A stretch of 64,000 nucleotides of DNA from an uncultured Armatimonadota bacterium (GCA_903910385.1 CAIVZM010000056.1:1-64000); one strand, 5' to 3'; counted from the first letter of the stretch, positions 20,681 to 30,091 are shown. The notes: a model not told the origin generated them from the sequence alone. Numbers and translations: made by a program.

Positions 20681-22135
20681 TTGAGTAACGAATTACCCCG
20701 AACGTCACCGGAGGCGCAGGGAATACATTCTGAGGGCATCGTATCGTTTCTGGATAGCATCACGGAAAATCCGGGCGAATTGCATTCGCTCATTGTCGCC
20801 CGGCATGGAAACATCGTCGCGGAGGGGTACTGGAAACCCTACTCAGCGGACCGTCAACACCTGTTGTACTCGTTGAGCAAAAGCTTTACGTCCACGGCGG
20901 CGGGCTTCGCGGTTCAGGAAGGTTTCCTTTCACTGGATGATGCGGTCATCTCTTTCTTTCCGGACGATCTTCCGGCGGAAATATCGCCCAACCTCGCGGC
21001 GATGAAGGTGCGCCATCTGTTGATGATGGGAACGGGACATGAGAATGAGCCATCGTTCTGGCAATGTCCGGATGATAACTGGGCGAAGCATTTTCTGGCG
21101 ACCCCCGTTCAGCGTGAACCCGGAACGCACTTCCTGTACAATACTGCCGCCACCTACATGGTCTCTGCTATTGTAAAGAAGGCGACCGGTCTTGACATGG
21201 TCGAATTCCTGAAGCCTCGCCTCTTTGTTCCGCTGGATATAAGGGAACCCGTCACCGAGCGTTGCCCTCGTGGCATTCCGTTCGGTGGTTCCGGTCTGTA
21301 CCTGACCACCAACGATATCGCCAAATTCGGGCAGTTATATCTGCAAAAAGGCATCTGGAACGGTGAACGCCTCCTCTCAGAGGAGTGGGTGGACACCGCA
21401 ACTTCCAAACAAATTTCCAACGGCGATGGCGGCGAAAATGAGTGGGGTCAGGGTTATGGCTTCCAGTTCTGGCGTTGTCGGCACAATGCCTACCGGGGCG
21501 ACGGGGCGTTCGGGCAATATTGCCTCGTCATGCCTGACCAGGATGCCGTAATCTCCATTACAAGCGGCGTTCCCGATATGGGACGGATTCTCAACCTCAT
21601 CTGGGAGCATATACTGCCCGCAATGCAATCCGCCCCTCTGGCCACTTCTCCGGAAGCCGAGGGGAAGTTGCGCCAACGTCTGGAAAGCCGGGCAATCATC
21701 GCGCCGGAAGGAGCGACTTCTTCCCCGATAGCGGAACAGGCAACCGGAAAGACGTTCCATTTCCCGGAGAACGACCAAAAAATCCATAGCGCCCGAATCG
21801 ACTTTGCGAACGATTCCGCCACGTTGCTTATCCATGACCAGCAAGGGGAGCATTCTCTCGAAATCGGTATTGGAAACTGGCGCGAAAGCGAAACCACTTT
21901 CTTGATGGATCGCCTCTGGGGCAATCGTTCCCCGTTCCAGACGGCGACAATCGCCGGAAAGGGGGCATGGACGGACGAGCATACTTTCACAGCGAAATTA
22001 TGCCTCCTTTCCACGCCCTCCTGCCCGACTTTCATTTTCGCCTTTACGGACGGCAAAATTTCCCTTGCTGTTAAGGGCAATATTGGTTTCGGTCCGGCAG
22101 AGCATGCAGAGATTGTAGGAAGCGAAGGCGGTTAA
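20681..22135 (+). CDS. Serine hydrolase, class C beta-lactamase family
   Basis: A 484-residue protein with the SxxK motif SLSK (Ser64, Lys67) in HLLYSLSKSFTS, catalytic tyrosine in FLYNTAAT (Tyr153) and the usual GGSGLYLTTNDIAKFGQLYLQ segment. It belongs to the beta-lactamase/D-aminopeptidase/esterase group. There is no export signal, so it acts in the cytoplasm, unlike most relatives. The TTG start is supported by AAAGGA 8 nt upstream. Standing between the acyl reductase and the alcohol dehydrogenase, it may release or load the acyl substrate, a place held by an acyltransferase (LuxD) in lux operons. That comparison is an inference. Confidence 0.85.
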   Translation: MSNELPRTSPEAQGIHSEGIVSFLDSITENPGELHSLIVARHGNIVAEGYWKPYSADRQHLLYSLSKSFTSTAAGFAVQEGFLSLDDAVISFFPDDLPAEISPNLAAMKVRHLLMMGTGHENEPSFWQCPDDNWAKHFLATPVQREPGTHFLYNTAATYMVSAIVKKATGLDMVEFLKPRLFVPLDIREPVTERCPRGIPFGGSGLYLTTNDIAKFGQLYLQKGIWNGERLLSEEWVDTATSKQISNGDGGENEWGQGYGFQFWRCRHNAYRGDGAFGQYCLVMPDQDAVISITSGVPDMGRILNLIWEHILPAMQSAPLATSPEAEGKLRQRLESRAIIAPEGATSSPIAEQATGKTFHFPENDQKIHSARIDFANDSATLLIHDQQGEHSLEIGIGNWRESETTFLMDRLWGNRSPFQTATIAGKGAWTDEHTFTAKLCLLSTPSCPTFIFAFTDGKISLAVKGNIGFGPAEHAEIVGSEGG

Positions 22136-22212
22136 GATGTCCCGATTGCGCCGGACGGAAATATCGGCTGCCCGGCGCGATTCCGGGTTCCGTGACTGGG
22201 AACGTTAGAGAA

Positions 22213-23346
22213 ATGATGACACTTTCCCCTTTCGATTTTGAACTGCGTACCCGTATCGTTTCGGGCGAAGGCGTGTCGGCACAGGTGGGGGAACTGGCGC
22301 GAGAACTCGGCGGACAACGAGCATTACTGGTAACCGATGCCGGGATTGTGATGGCGGGACATGCAGAGAAAGCGCAGGCGGCGCTGGAGAGATCGGATGT
22401 CGCCTGTGCGGTTTTCGATACCGTTCAGGAAAATCCTACTACCGATGATATCGATGCCTGTGTTGCGGCGGCGCGACTGATTGACGCTGATATTTTGATC
22501 GCTCTGGGCGGCGGAAGCGCAATAGATACCGCCAAGGGAGCGAATTTCCTTCTGACTAACGGCAGGCGGATGGCGGATTACCGGGGTGATGGGAAAGCGA
22601 CACAGGAAATGCTACCTCTGATCGCGATTCCCACGACTGCCGGGACGGGGAGTGAGGTGCAACGGTTCGCATTGATTTCCGATGCGGAAACCCATCAAAA
22701 GATGGCATGCGGCGACGTAAAAGCGACGCCGAGAATCGCTCTGCTCGACCCTGAATTAACGGTTTCCTGCCCCCGTTCCGTGACGGCGAACGCCGGAATA
22801 GATGCGCTCGCTCATGCCGTCGAGACGGCGGTCACACGCACGGCAAACCCGGTTTCGCAGATGTATTCCCGGGAGGCGTATCGATTGATTGCGCCTCATC
22901 TACCGCAAGTCCTCCGCGATCCCGACGATCTCAAGGTGCGGGGAGCTATGCTTCTGGGCGCGACTTTTGCGGGACTAGCGATTGAAAATTCTATGCTCGG
23001 TGCCGCGCATGCGGCGGCAAATCCGTTGACAGCCCGGTTCGGCGTCGTTCACGGTCAAGCAGTGGCTGTTATGCTGGTGCATATCGTTCGCTTCAATGCC
23101 GAAATCCCGGCAGTAAAATCGGCGTATGAGGAGTTGGCTGGTTCGGTATCGAACCTTCTTGCCGTTATCGAAAAAAATATTGACGATGCCGAACTTCCGG
23201 TAAGTCTTTCCGTTTTCGGTATCGTTGAAGCTGATATTCCCGCCCTTGCTGTAAGCGCGGCGGAACAATGGACAGCGGCCCACAACCCGCGACCCGTATC
23301 CGTAACGGATTTTGAAGCGCTGTACCGAAAGGCGTTGATGCGATAA
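22213..23346 (+). CDS. Iron-containing alcohol dehydrogenase
   Basis: A 377-residue group III alcohol dehydrogenase. NAD(P)-binding GGGSAIDTAKG and the IAIPTTAGTGSE loop are clear. Metal ligands lie in DALAHAVE and in HAAANPLTARFGVVHGQAVA. It should interconvert an aldehyde and an alcohol in the cytoplasm. The likely role here is to reduce the aldehyde made by the preceding acyl reductase, or to run the path backwards as alcohol oxidation. The ATG at 22213 follows GTTAGAGAA; GTG 22192 is an alternative giving seven more residues. The family's N-terminal domain is complete. Confidence 0.9.
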   Translation: MMTLSPFDFELRTRIVSGEGVSAQVGELARELGGQRALLVTDAGIVMAGHAEKAQAALERSDVACAVFDTVQENPTTDDIDACVAAARLIDADILIALGGGSAIDTAKGANFLLTNGRRMADYRGDGKATQEMLPLIAIPTTAGTGSEVQRFALISDAETHQKMACGDVKATPRIALLDPELTVSCPRSVTANAGIDALAHAVETAVTRTANPVSQMYSREAYRLIAPHLPQVLRDPDDLKVRGAMLLGATFAGLAIENSMLGAAHAAANPLTARFGVVHGQAVAVMLVHIVRFNAEIPAVKSAYEELAGSVSNLLAVIEKNIDDAELPVSLSVFGIVEADIPALAVSAAEQWTAAHNPRPVSVTDFEALYRKALMR

Positions 23347-23430
23347 GCGTGCGTATACGATAGGCGGCATCGTCATGGCGCAGGCGAGTGCAGAAGCTTT
23401 CGCCACAGGAACAACAGGAGCGACTGGAAA

Positions 23431-24774
23431 ATGAAGGCGAGAACGATTTTCGGTGTCCTCTATGCAATATCTGCGTTGCTAATGAGTGGAGCGGCATCAG
23501 CGCAGGATTGGCCGCACTGGCGAGGACCCAATCATAACGGTGCGACCATAGCGAAGGGACTGCCGGAGAAATTTTCCCCGACCCAGAGCGTCAAGTGGAC
23601 GGTAGATTTACCGGGACCTTCAGCAGCGACGCCCGCCATTGTGGGCGACAATATCTATGTATCGAGCGTCGACGAAAAAGCCAACGCACTGCTCGCCCTC
23701 TGTTTCGATCGTAAGACCGGAAAACTGAAATGGCGTCAATCTGTAGGAAGCGGGTATCGTCCGGCGAATCAGGGCGAGGTTATTCGAATGGACGACCGTA
23801 GCAACTATGCCTCGCCGTCTCCTATCGCCGATACGAAGCGTGTTTTCTTCTTTTACGGTAATGGCGACCTTGCCGCCTTTACGCCCGGCGGCGCGAAACT
23901 CTGGGCGCGTAATATTCAGAAAGAATATGGCGACTTTGCGTTCGGCTGGACTTTCTCCAGTAGCCCGTTACTGTACAACGGGACGCTTTATCTGCAAATA
24001 CTGCAGCGTGATGAACCTGTCAGCGGGCGCGGGAAGAACAATGCCCCTTCCTTCCTGCTTGCCTTGCGCCCTGATACTGGTGCGGAACTCTGGCGTCAGG
24101 AACGAAAAAGCGATGCTCATATGGAGTCACGCGAGGCGTTCAGTAGTCCTATCCCCTACACGCATAAAGGTCGTAAGGAAATCATCATTGCAGGCGGTGA
24201 TGTCATTACTGGGCATGACCCGTCCAATGGCAAAGAACTCTGGCGATGGGGAACATGGAATGAAGGCCATCGTGAGACTTACTGGCGTCTGGTTCCGTCA
24301 CCGGTTGCCGGAGCTGGCGTCGCTCTGGTCGCCGCGCCGAAGCGGCAACCCGTATATGCCGCCAAACTGGGCGGGAACGGCGATCTGGGCGGAGCGGGAC
24401 TAGCATGGAATAGCGATATTCGTGGCCCGATATCCTGCGATGTGCCAACCCCCTTGTTTATGGACGGCCGTTTCTATGTGGTCAGCGATGTCCGAAAAGC
24501 CGTGTCTTGTGTCGAACCGGAAACGGGAAAAATCCTGTGGACGACGCCGATACCAGGTCGCTCAGCTTGCTGGTCGTCTCCTACAGGCGCCGATGGCAAA
24601 ATCTATTCCATGAATCTGGACGGGACTGTCTTCGTTTTTGACGCCGCGACCGGGCGGTTACTTGCCGAGAACCCGATGGCGCCTGATGGCGCAGACCTTC
24701 GTTCCAGTATCGCGGTTGCCTATAACAATCTGTTTATCCGGACGAATGACAAACTCTATTGTCTGGGAAAGTAG
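23431..24774 (+). CDS. Secreted PQQ-like beta-propeller protein 6
   Basis: A 447-residue exported propeller: signal peptide (LYAISALLMSGAASA), then QDWPHWRGPNHNGATIAKGLPEK-type entry and blades such as FDRKTGKLKWRQSV, LRPDTGAELWRQE and VEPETGKILWTTP. It is the first of three propellers that close the cluster and starts 84 nt after the alcohol dehydrogenase with an AGGAG site. Sequence and size are closest to protein 1 at the far end of the region, as judged by the entry motif and the shared 'gdlg.aglaWnsdirg' type segment before the last blades (compare [16 protein letters not shown] in protein 1). Confidence 0.9.
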   Translation: MKARTIFGVLYAISALLMSGAASAQDWPHWRGPNHNGATIAKGLPEKFSPTQSVKWTVDLPGPSAATPAIVGDNIYVSSVDEKANALLALCFDRKTGKLKWRQSVGSGYRPANQGEVIRMDDRSNYASPSPIADTKRVFFFYGNGDLAAFTPGGAKLWARNIQKEYGDFAFGWTFSSSPLLYNGTLYLQILQRDEPVSGRGKNNAPSFLLALRPDTGAELWRQERKSDAHMESREAFSSPIPYTHKGRKEIIIAGGDVITGHDPSNGKELWRWGTWNEGHRETYWRLVPSPVAGAGVALVAAPKRQPVYAAKLGGNGDLGGAGLAWNSDIRGPISCDVPTPLFMDGRFYVVSDVRKAVSCVEPETGKILWTTPIPGRSACWSSPTGADGKIYSMNLDGTVFVFDAATGRLLAENPMAPDGADLRSSIAVAYNNLFIRTNDKLYCLGK

Positions 24775-24777
24775 TTC

Positions 24778-26079
24778 ATGATGTGGTGTGATTTCAGGAC
24801 GGATAAGAGCGGTAGGAAAACCGCTTATGCAGCTCTTTATGCCGGAGCGTTCCTTGCCCTGTCGGATGCGCTGGGGACGAACGCCGCCTATGCACAGGAT
24901 TTCCCCCAGTGGCGCGGAGCGAAGCGGGATGGCGTCGTGACCGGGTTTGTCGCCCCATCAGCATGGCCGGAAAAGCTGGAGCAGGGATGGCGGATCACGG
25001 TTGGGGAGGGGCATTCCTCGCCGATTGTCGCCGGGGACTCCGTCTATATCTTTGCACGCGAAGGCGACAATGAGATCATGCGCCGCCTGCGTCTTTCGGA
25101 CGGTAAGGAAATCTGGCGAGACTCCTACCTCGCTCCCTATGTGATGAACCCGGCAGCCTCCGGACATGGTAAGGGGCCGAAAGCGACTCCTGTCTTATCC
25201 GCCGGTCACGTTTTCACCTTTGGCATCAGCGGAATTCTGACCGGGTACGATGCTTCGAGCGGAAAAATCCTCTGGCGTAAAACCTTCGCCCCACCTTATA
25301 AAACGAGCGCCCCCGACTTCGGTACGACTTCTTCTCCTCTGGTAGAAAAGAACCTCGTCATCGCCCATGTCGGCGGGACAGAAGATGGGGCGTTGACCGC
25401 CTTTGATGTGAAGACCGGCGCGGAACGCTGGAAGTGGTCGGGCGATTCCCCTGCCTACGCTTCCCCTATTGCAGTAACGCTGGATGGCGTCCGGCAAATT
25501 ATCACGCAGACCAAAGCGAATTGCGTTTCTCTGGATGCCGCTACTGGAAAACTGTTGTGGAAAATGCCGTTTACCACGCCTTATGACCAGAATTCGATTA
25601 CCCCTGTGGTATCGGGTCCACTGGTGATCTTTGGCGGTCTGCAAAAGCCGACATTCGCCATCAAGCCAACACGGGACGGCGCAAATTGGAAAATTGAAAA
25701 TGTCTGGGAAGCGCGAGACGTTCCGCTTTATATGAGTTCCCCGGTTCTGAACGGTCTGCTCTATGGCATGTCTGCGAAGCGATCCGGTCAGATGTTTTCT
25801 CTCGATCCAGCGACGGGGAAAGTTCTCTGGACGGACGAGGGGCGCGTGGGGGACAATGCCTCACTATGGAGCGCCGGTTCGAACATTCTAGCGCTAACGA
25901 CAAATTCCGATTTGTTCGTTTATCAGAAAGCGGGCAATACTCTCAAGCCTGTGGCGAAGTACGCCGTCGCAGAAACGCCCGTCTGGGCAAGCCCGGCAAT
26001 CGTTCGCAATGGATTTCTGGTCAAGGATGAGAAAAACCTTACCCTGTGGCAGATTCCCGTTCGGAGTGTGTCACGGTGA
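24778..26079 (+). CDS. Secreted PQQ-like beta-propeller protein 7
   Basis: A 433-residue exported propeller. A long basic N-region and hydrophobic core (AALYAGAFLALSDALG) precede AYAQDFPQWRGAKRDGV. Blades show YDASSGKILWRKTF, FDVKTGAERWKWSG and LDAATGKLLWKMP. It starts 3 nt after the stop of protein 6 and overlaps the start of protein 8 (GTGA), so the three are probably co-translated. No catalytic residues are evident; a ligand-binding or assembly role outside the membrane is possible. Confidence 0.9.
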   Translation: MMWCDFRTDKSGRKTAYAALYAGAFLALSDALGTNAAYAQDFPQWRGAKRDGVVTGFVAPSAWPEKLEQGWRITVGEGHSSPIVAGDSVYIFAREGDNEIMRRLRLSDGKEIWRDSYLAPYVMNPAASGHGKGPKATPVLSAGHVFTFGISGILTGYDASSGKILWRKTFAPPYKTSAPDFGTTSSPLVEKNLVIAHVGGTEDGALTAFDVKTGAERWKWSGDSPAYASPIAVTLDGVRQIITQTKANCVSLDAATGKLLWKMPFTTPYDQNSITPVVSGPLVIFGGLQKPTFAIKPTRDGANWKIENVWEARDVPLYMSSPVLNGLLYGMSAKRSGQMFSLDPATGKVLWTDEGRVGDNASLWSAGSNILALTTNSDLFVYQKAGNTLKPVAKYAVAETPVWASPAIVRNGFLVKDEKNLTLWQIPVRSVSR

Positions 26080-27134
26080 GGATAGCGCAGGAAAGCCCTG
26101 CGGATGCGCTCTTGCGAACATTACGGCAGGCGCCGGGGAAACTGAATCTGCCTTTGAAGCTGCTGTGGCGATTCAAGACCGGGGCGCCGATTTCCTCCGC
26201 TCCGATCGTGCAAAATGACCGGGTGTGTATCGGCTCTGAGGACGGGAAAATCTACGCGGTCAGCGCCGACAGCGGCAAGCCGATCTGGTCGTTCAAAACT
26301 GGTGGAGAAATTCAGGCTCCGGTGAAAGCCGTTCGTGAGAATGTTTACATCGGCTCGTCCGATGGGACGATGTATGCCCTGAACTCCGTTACCGGAAAAC
26401 CGCTCTGGAAATTCATGACCGAAGACAAAATCCTCGGAGGAGCGAACGCCGCGCCGACCTCCGATGGTAAATCGATGTATCTCATTTTCGGCGGATACGA
26501 TAACTTCTGCTATTGCCTGAACGCGGTGGCCGGGAAGTTGCTCTGGAAATATTCCACCGAGAACTATATCAACGGGACTCCGGCGATCTCCGGAGAACGG
26601 GTCGTCTTCGGTGGGTGCGATGGACTTCTTCATGTAGTCAATCTGGTGACCGGTAAAGGCATTCGCAAAATCGAGGCGGGGGAGTATGTCGCCGGTTCCG
26701 TCACGATCGAGGGAGACCGCGCTTATCTTGGGCACTATGGAAATGCCGTCATTTGCGCTGACTTGAACACGGGGAAAATCATCTGGACATACCGAGATCG
26801 CGGATTTCCCTATTTTTCCACACCTGCAATCGCCGGAAATCGCGTGGTGATTGGCGGCCGTGACAAACAAATTCACTGTATCGATAAAACTTCCGGCGTC
26901 AATCTCTGGCGCGTTCGCACCAAGGGGAAGGCGGATTCATCCCCCGTCATTGTCGATGGCAAGGTCGTTATCGGCTCCGAGGATGGGCGTCTCTACATTC
27001 TCAATCTCGCAGACGGTAAAGAATTATGGACGTATGAAGTCGGTCGTCCGGTCATGAGTTCGCCCTATGTGGTAGGCGGCATCATTTATATTGGCGCGGA
27101 TGATGGTCACCTTTACGCGTTCGGCAAGCGGTAG
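26076..27134 (+). CDS. PQQ-like beta-propeller protein 8, no signal peptide
   Basis: A propeller of 352 residues translated from GTG 26076, which overlaps the previous stop as GTGA; GGAGTG lies about 8 nt upstream. There is no export signal and no 'PQWRG' entry motif: after 28 residues the first blade starts (LLWRFKTGAPISSAPIV). Seven or eight very regular blades follow, each with 'G..dG.lyalna.tGk.lWkf' (for example IGSSDGTMYALNSVTGKPLWKF). Such regular cytoplasm-like propellers resemble BamB or kinase-associated propellers. It is the last gene of the continuous cluster. Confidence 0.88.
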   Translation: MRIAQESPADALLRTLRQAPGKLNLPLKLLWRFKTGAPISSAPIVQNDRVCIGSEDGKIYAVSADSGKPIWSFKTGGEIQAPVKAVRENVYIGSSDGTMYALNSVTGKPLWKFMTEDKILGGANAAPTSDGKSMYLIFGGYDNFCYCLNAVAGKLLWKYSTENYINGTPAISGERVVFGGCDGLLHVVNLVTGKGIRKIEAGEYVAGSVTIEGDRAYLGHYGNAVICADLNTGKIIWTYRDRGFPYFSTPAIAGNRVVIGGRDKQIHCIDKTSGVNLWRVRTKGKADSSPVIVDGKVVIGSEDGRLYILNLADGKELWTYEVGRPVMSSPYVVGGIIYIGADDGHLYAFGKR

Positions 27135-27237
27135 GGTGGCGATGGTGAAGGGTTACCCGGTAAATCCGTCGTTTTGCGGATGAAACCTTGCGCTGTTTAC
27201 GGTACAAGTTCTGTGAAACTTACCGGAAGGCAGGCAG

Positions 27238-27561
27238 ATGTTCAATAACCTACCGATCATTTTACTGTGCGCCGCGATGATTGTCGTTGTCGCTCTCGGA
27301 GCGTTCGATTCAGGGAAACACTACCTGGCGAATCTGCGACAGCCTATGACTGAAGCATCGGCGCGGATCGTTTCCCGGCGCATTCAGGAAGATGCTGGCG
27401 GAGGATGGACTCCCGCTCAGGCGCATTTTGTGACTTTCGCGACGGAAAATGGCGAGTGGCGCGAGTTCGCCGTTCCGGAAGCCGAATTCGCTCATCTTGC
27501 GGATGGCGCTTCCGGCACTTTGAAATTCAGGGGTGAGTGGTATCAGGGCTTCCACGCCTGA
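27238..27561 (+). CDS. DUF2500 family membrane-anchored protein
   Basis: A 107-residue protein with one N-terminal membrane helix (IILLCAAMIVVVALGAF) and a small beta domain: ARIVSRRI ... YFVTF-like HFVTFATENGEWREFAVPE and GTLKFRGEWYQGF. This arrangement fits DUF2500, a family of unknown function. A good ribosome site (GGAAGG) precedes the ATG. It is 103 nt past the propeller cluster and may not belong to it. Confidence 0.7.
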   Translation: MFNNLPIILLCAAMIVVVALGAFDSGKHYLANLRQPMTEASARIVSRRIQEDAGGGWTPAQAHFVTFATENGEWREFAVPEAEFAHLADGASGTLKFRGEWYQGFHA

Positions 27562-27628
27562 TGACGCTCCTAAATGACGCTTCCAAGCGTTGCTCGCCCT
27601 CTCTTCACAGTGGAAATCAGGAAATCCG

Positions 27629-28981
27629 CTACGCTTTGGGTTCGGTCATTTCGGCAAGCGGTCGACGGCTCCGTGTCCAGGCGGGCATAAACGGTATCAA
27701 AATTCCGCCCAGTATCGTGAATATCAGGCCGAAAATGAGGGAGGCGTTCCAGCCATAAGTGACGGAATGCCCGTGCTTGGGACCGAAAAAATCATAGATG
27801 AAGTTGCCGAAGATGCCGGAAAAGACTCCCGCCAGCGTAATTGTCGCCATGACTAGCCCGTAAATCGCGCCTTCCAATCCCTTCGGGGCAGCCCGTGCCG
27901 CCAGTGTATTCAGGCATAGAGTATAGATAATACCAACCATAGCCCATAGAAACATAAAATAAGGAGCGGTTGATTCACTGCGTATAGCCAGCTGGCACGG
28001 ATAAATCAAGCAGTCCATCAGCCAGGCGCCCAGAACCAGCGAAACCACCGGCAAGCGACGGGAAACCAGCGCAAACAGCCCCATCCCCGCCAGTGCTCCC
28101 GCCGATGTCCATCGCCCAAGGTCGCCGATGAATTGTTTGGAAAAATGAAGCCCGTCGGTGAAATAGTAGAGCGCATTGGGGCCGGGAGTCACAATCAGAT
28201 AAAAAATAAAACCGACCAGTGCCCATAGTCCGGGCGACTTGAGCGATTCTTGCAGGGTCGATCGGTTATTTTCCTCACGCTCCCGTTGCGCCTGTAATCG
28301 CTGGCGATGCTCTTCGTCAGTCTCTGTCGCGCTTTTCGAAGGGCTTACCCGTTTATCGGGAAGCAAGAACGCCAGGGGCAGAGTCAACAACGAGAGTGCC
28401 GCCGCCGTTCCGTAAGTGCGTTGGTACGACCAGTTCTGTGCAACGAAGCCGCCAAGATGGCTGGTATAGGCGAGGCTCAGAGCATAAGGAATGAAGATGA
28501 TAAGGGATTGCAAACGTCCAAACATCCCTGTCGCATTGCCGATTTCTACCATCGATGCGTTGATAATGACTCCGGCGAAAACCGTGAACAATCCTGTCAA
28601 TACAAGCAAGACAGAAACCATGACCAGACTGTAGCCCGGCATAAATGCCATGCCAAGGTGCGCCAGCGTATGAACCAGAATACCCATCAGGTAGTAAGAG
28701 CGACGATGATAACCGAGGAAGGGGCGCAAATCCGCCCAAGCTCCCATGAAGGGTTGTAAATAAGCGGGGATATTGAGTACGAGCGCCAGTGTCGCCAGGC
28801 CGCTGGCGCTCAGACCCAGTTCTTCCTTGAAAAGAAACTGTGTCTTTTCTCCGGTAATCGCGCCGTTGATCGTTCCTAGAATCGCGCTCATGCCCAGAAG
28901 GAGAGTGATACGAATCAGGGGAGTGAGCGTCCAACCAGTTTTCCGGTTCGGGGGAATGCCCCCCTCTGTGATCTCGTCCAT
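27629..28981 (-). CDS. MFS transporter
   Basis: A 450-residue inner-membrane transporter with about twelve hydrophobic segments and a central charged cytoplasmic loop (about residues 215-240, SATETDEEHRQRLQAQRERE). Helix-2 loop motif GAWADLRPFLGYHRRSYY resembles the 'G.laDr.g.RR' signature and the BT1/PucC-like subgroup. The substrate is unknown. It is convergent with the DUF2500 gene and lies downstream of the hydroxyacid dehydrogenase on the opposite side of a 117-nt gap. Confidence 0.85.
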   Translation of the reverse strand: MDEITEGGIPPNRKTGWTLTPLIRITLLLGMSAILGTINGAITGEKTQFLFKEELGLSASGLATLALVLNIPAYLQPFMGAWADLRPFLGYHRRSYYLMGILVHTLAHLGMAFMPGYSLVMVSVLLVLTGLFTVFAGVIINASMVEIGNATGMFGRLQSLIIFIPYALSLAYTSHLGGFVAQNWSYQRTYGTAAALSLLTLPLAFLLPDKRVSPSKSATETDEEHRQRLQAQREREENNRSTLQESLKSPGLWALVGFIFYLIVTPGPNALYYFTDGLHFSKQFIGDLGRWTSAGALAGMGLFALVSRRLPVVSLVLGAWLMDCLIYPCQLAIRSESTAPYFMFLWAMVGIIYTLCLNTLAARAAPKGLEGAIYGLVMATITLAGVFSGIFGNFIYDFFGPKHGHSVTYGWNASLIFGLIFTILGGILIPFMPAWTRSRRPLAEMTEPKA

Positions 28982-29098
28982 TGTCTATCAATTCCACCTT
29001 CGAATTAACGCTGTACAGGAATCGATACCGTTGAGCGAATGCCTGTATACCGCATTTACTTCAAAACGTGGCGAACAGGCATAATAGTTCCGCGCCCG

Positions 29099-30079
29099 TC
29101 AATAACCGAGGTCTTTACTGACAAGATTGGTCGGAGAATCATTCCGCTGAAGGCGTTCTATCTGGGTTGCGACAAGGCGGGCGAAACGCGGCCAGTATTC
29201 CGGGGTATTACCTCCGACATGGGGAGTGATAATACAATTGGGCAGTTCCCAGAACGGCGAATCGGGCGGTAGTGGCTCTTCCGGAAAGACATCGAGACCC
29301 GCGCCGGCAAGCCATCCGTTCTTCAACGCCCTATAGACCCAAGCAGGATCGATCAGATCGCCGCGCCCGATATTGAACAGATAAGTTCCTTTACGCAGAA
29401 TCTCTATCTCATCCTCGCCGAATATCATACGGGTGGAGTTCGTCAGGGGCAGGGCTAGTACGATAAAGTCCGATGACAAAATCAAATCGTGATACTGGAT
29501 ATGCGAAAGCAAAACATCGATTCCTTCGGTCGGTTTGGAGGGATCGCGGCGCGTCCCCACCGTCTTCATGCCAAGACCCTGGCAACGCTTTCCGATAGCC
29601 TGCCCGATAACACCAGTTCCTACAATGCCGACTGTCTTGCCTTCTAATTCGAATTGGGCGTCCAGAATCGCCTTTCGCGCTTCCCAATCCCGGTTCTGCT
29701 GGGCAACGAATGACTGGGGCAGTCCTCGTGCGAAGGCGAGCATCAGGGAGAGGACATGTTCGGCGGCGGAAGCGGAGTGAATGCCCGCTCCGGTAGAGAC
29801 GGCGATGCCATTGGCGAACAACTCCGGATATAGTTTCCCGTCGACTCCGGCGCTCCAGAACTGAACCCATTTCAATTGTTGCGCCGCCGCCCGCATATTC
29901 GGCGGAAAAGACCCGCATAGGACGCCGTCCGCCGTTCCCAGCATCTCGGTAAGGTTCGGTGCGTCGGGAGAAATGCGCGTCAGGTTTACCGAATTACCAA
30001 AGGGTGCAAGAGATTCCTGTAATGCCTCTTCAAGCGCATTGTCGTTAGAGATGCAGACCAGATTAAGGAGCGTAGCCAT
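29099..30079 (-). CDS. D-2-hydroxyacid dehydrogenase
   Basis: A 326-residue NAD(P)-dependent oxidoreductase of the D-isomer-specific 2-hydroxyacid dehydrogenase family. The Rossmann motif is TVGIVGTGVIGQAIGKR; the catalytic triad appears as Arg in FNIGRGDLI's preceding helix region (ALPLTNSTR), Glu in DVFPEEPL and His in ITPHVGGN. Substrates are 2-oxo acids such as glyoxylate, pyruvate or phosphonate analogues; which one cannot be told. The start codon has a TACACT element 6 nt upstream rather than a clear ribosome site. Confidence 0.88.
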   Translation of the reverse strand: MATLLNLVCISNDNALEEALQESLAPFGNSVNLTRISPDAPNLTEMLGTADGVLCGSFPPNMRAAAQQLKWVQFWSAGVDGKLYPELFANGIAVSTGAGIHSASAAEHVLSLMLAFARGLPQSFVAQQNRDWEARKAILDAQFELEGKTVGIVGTGVIGQAIGKRCQGLGMKTVGTRRDPSKPTEGIDVLLSHIQYHDLILSSDFIVLALPLTNSTRMIFGEDEIEILRKGTYLFNIGRGDLIDPAWVYRALKNGWLAGAGLDVFPEEPLPPDSPFWELPNCIITPHVGGNTPEYWPRFARLVATQIERLQRNDSPTNLVSKDLGY

Positions 30080-30085
30080 AGCGAT

Positions 30086-30091
30086 AGTGTA
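30086..30091 (-). promoter_or_regulatory. Candidate -10 element of a leaderless transcript
   Basis: On the minus strand TACACT is followed by 6 nt and the ATG of the hydroxyacid dehydrogenase. The spacing leaves no room for an untranslated leader. Confidence 0.35.

Noticed and set aside
18061-23346. A bioluminescence (lux) operon
   Set aside because: No luciferase genes, and the hydrolase is not LuxD. Only the acid-reduction logic is shared.
9197-27134. The propellers as true PQQ-dependent alcohol dehydrogenases
   Set aside because: Most are too short, and the vicinal cysteines and PQQ/calcium ligands of quinoproteins are not seen. No pqq biosynthesis genes occur in the window.
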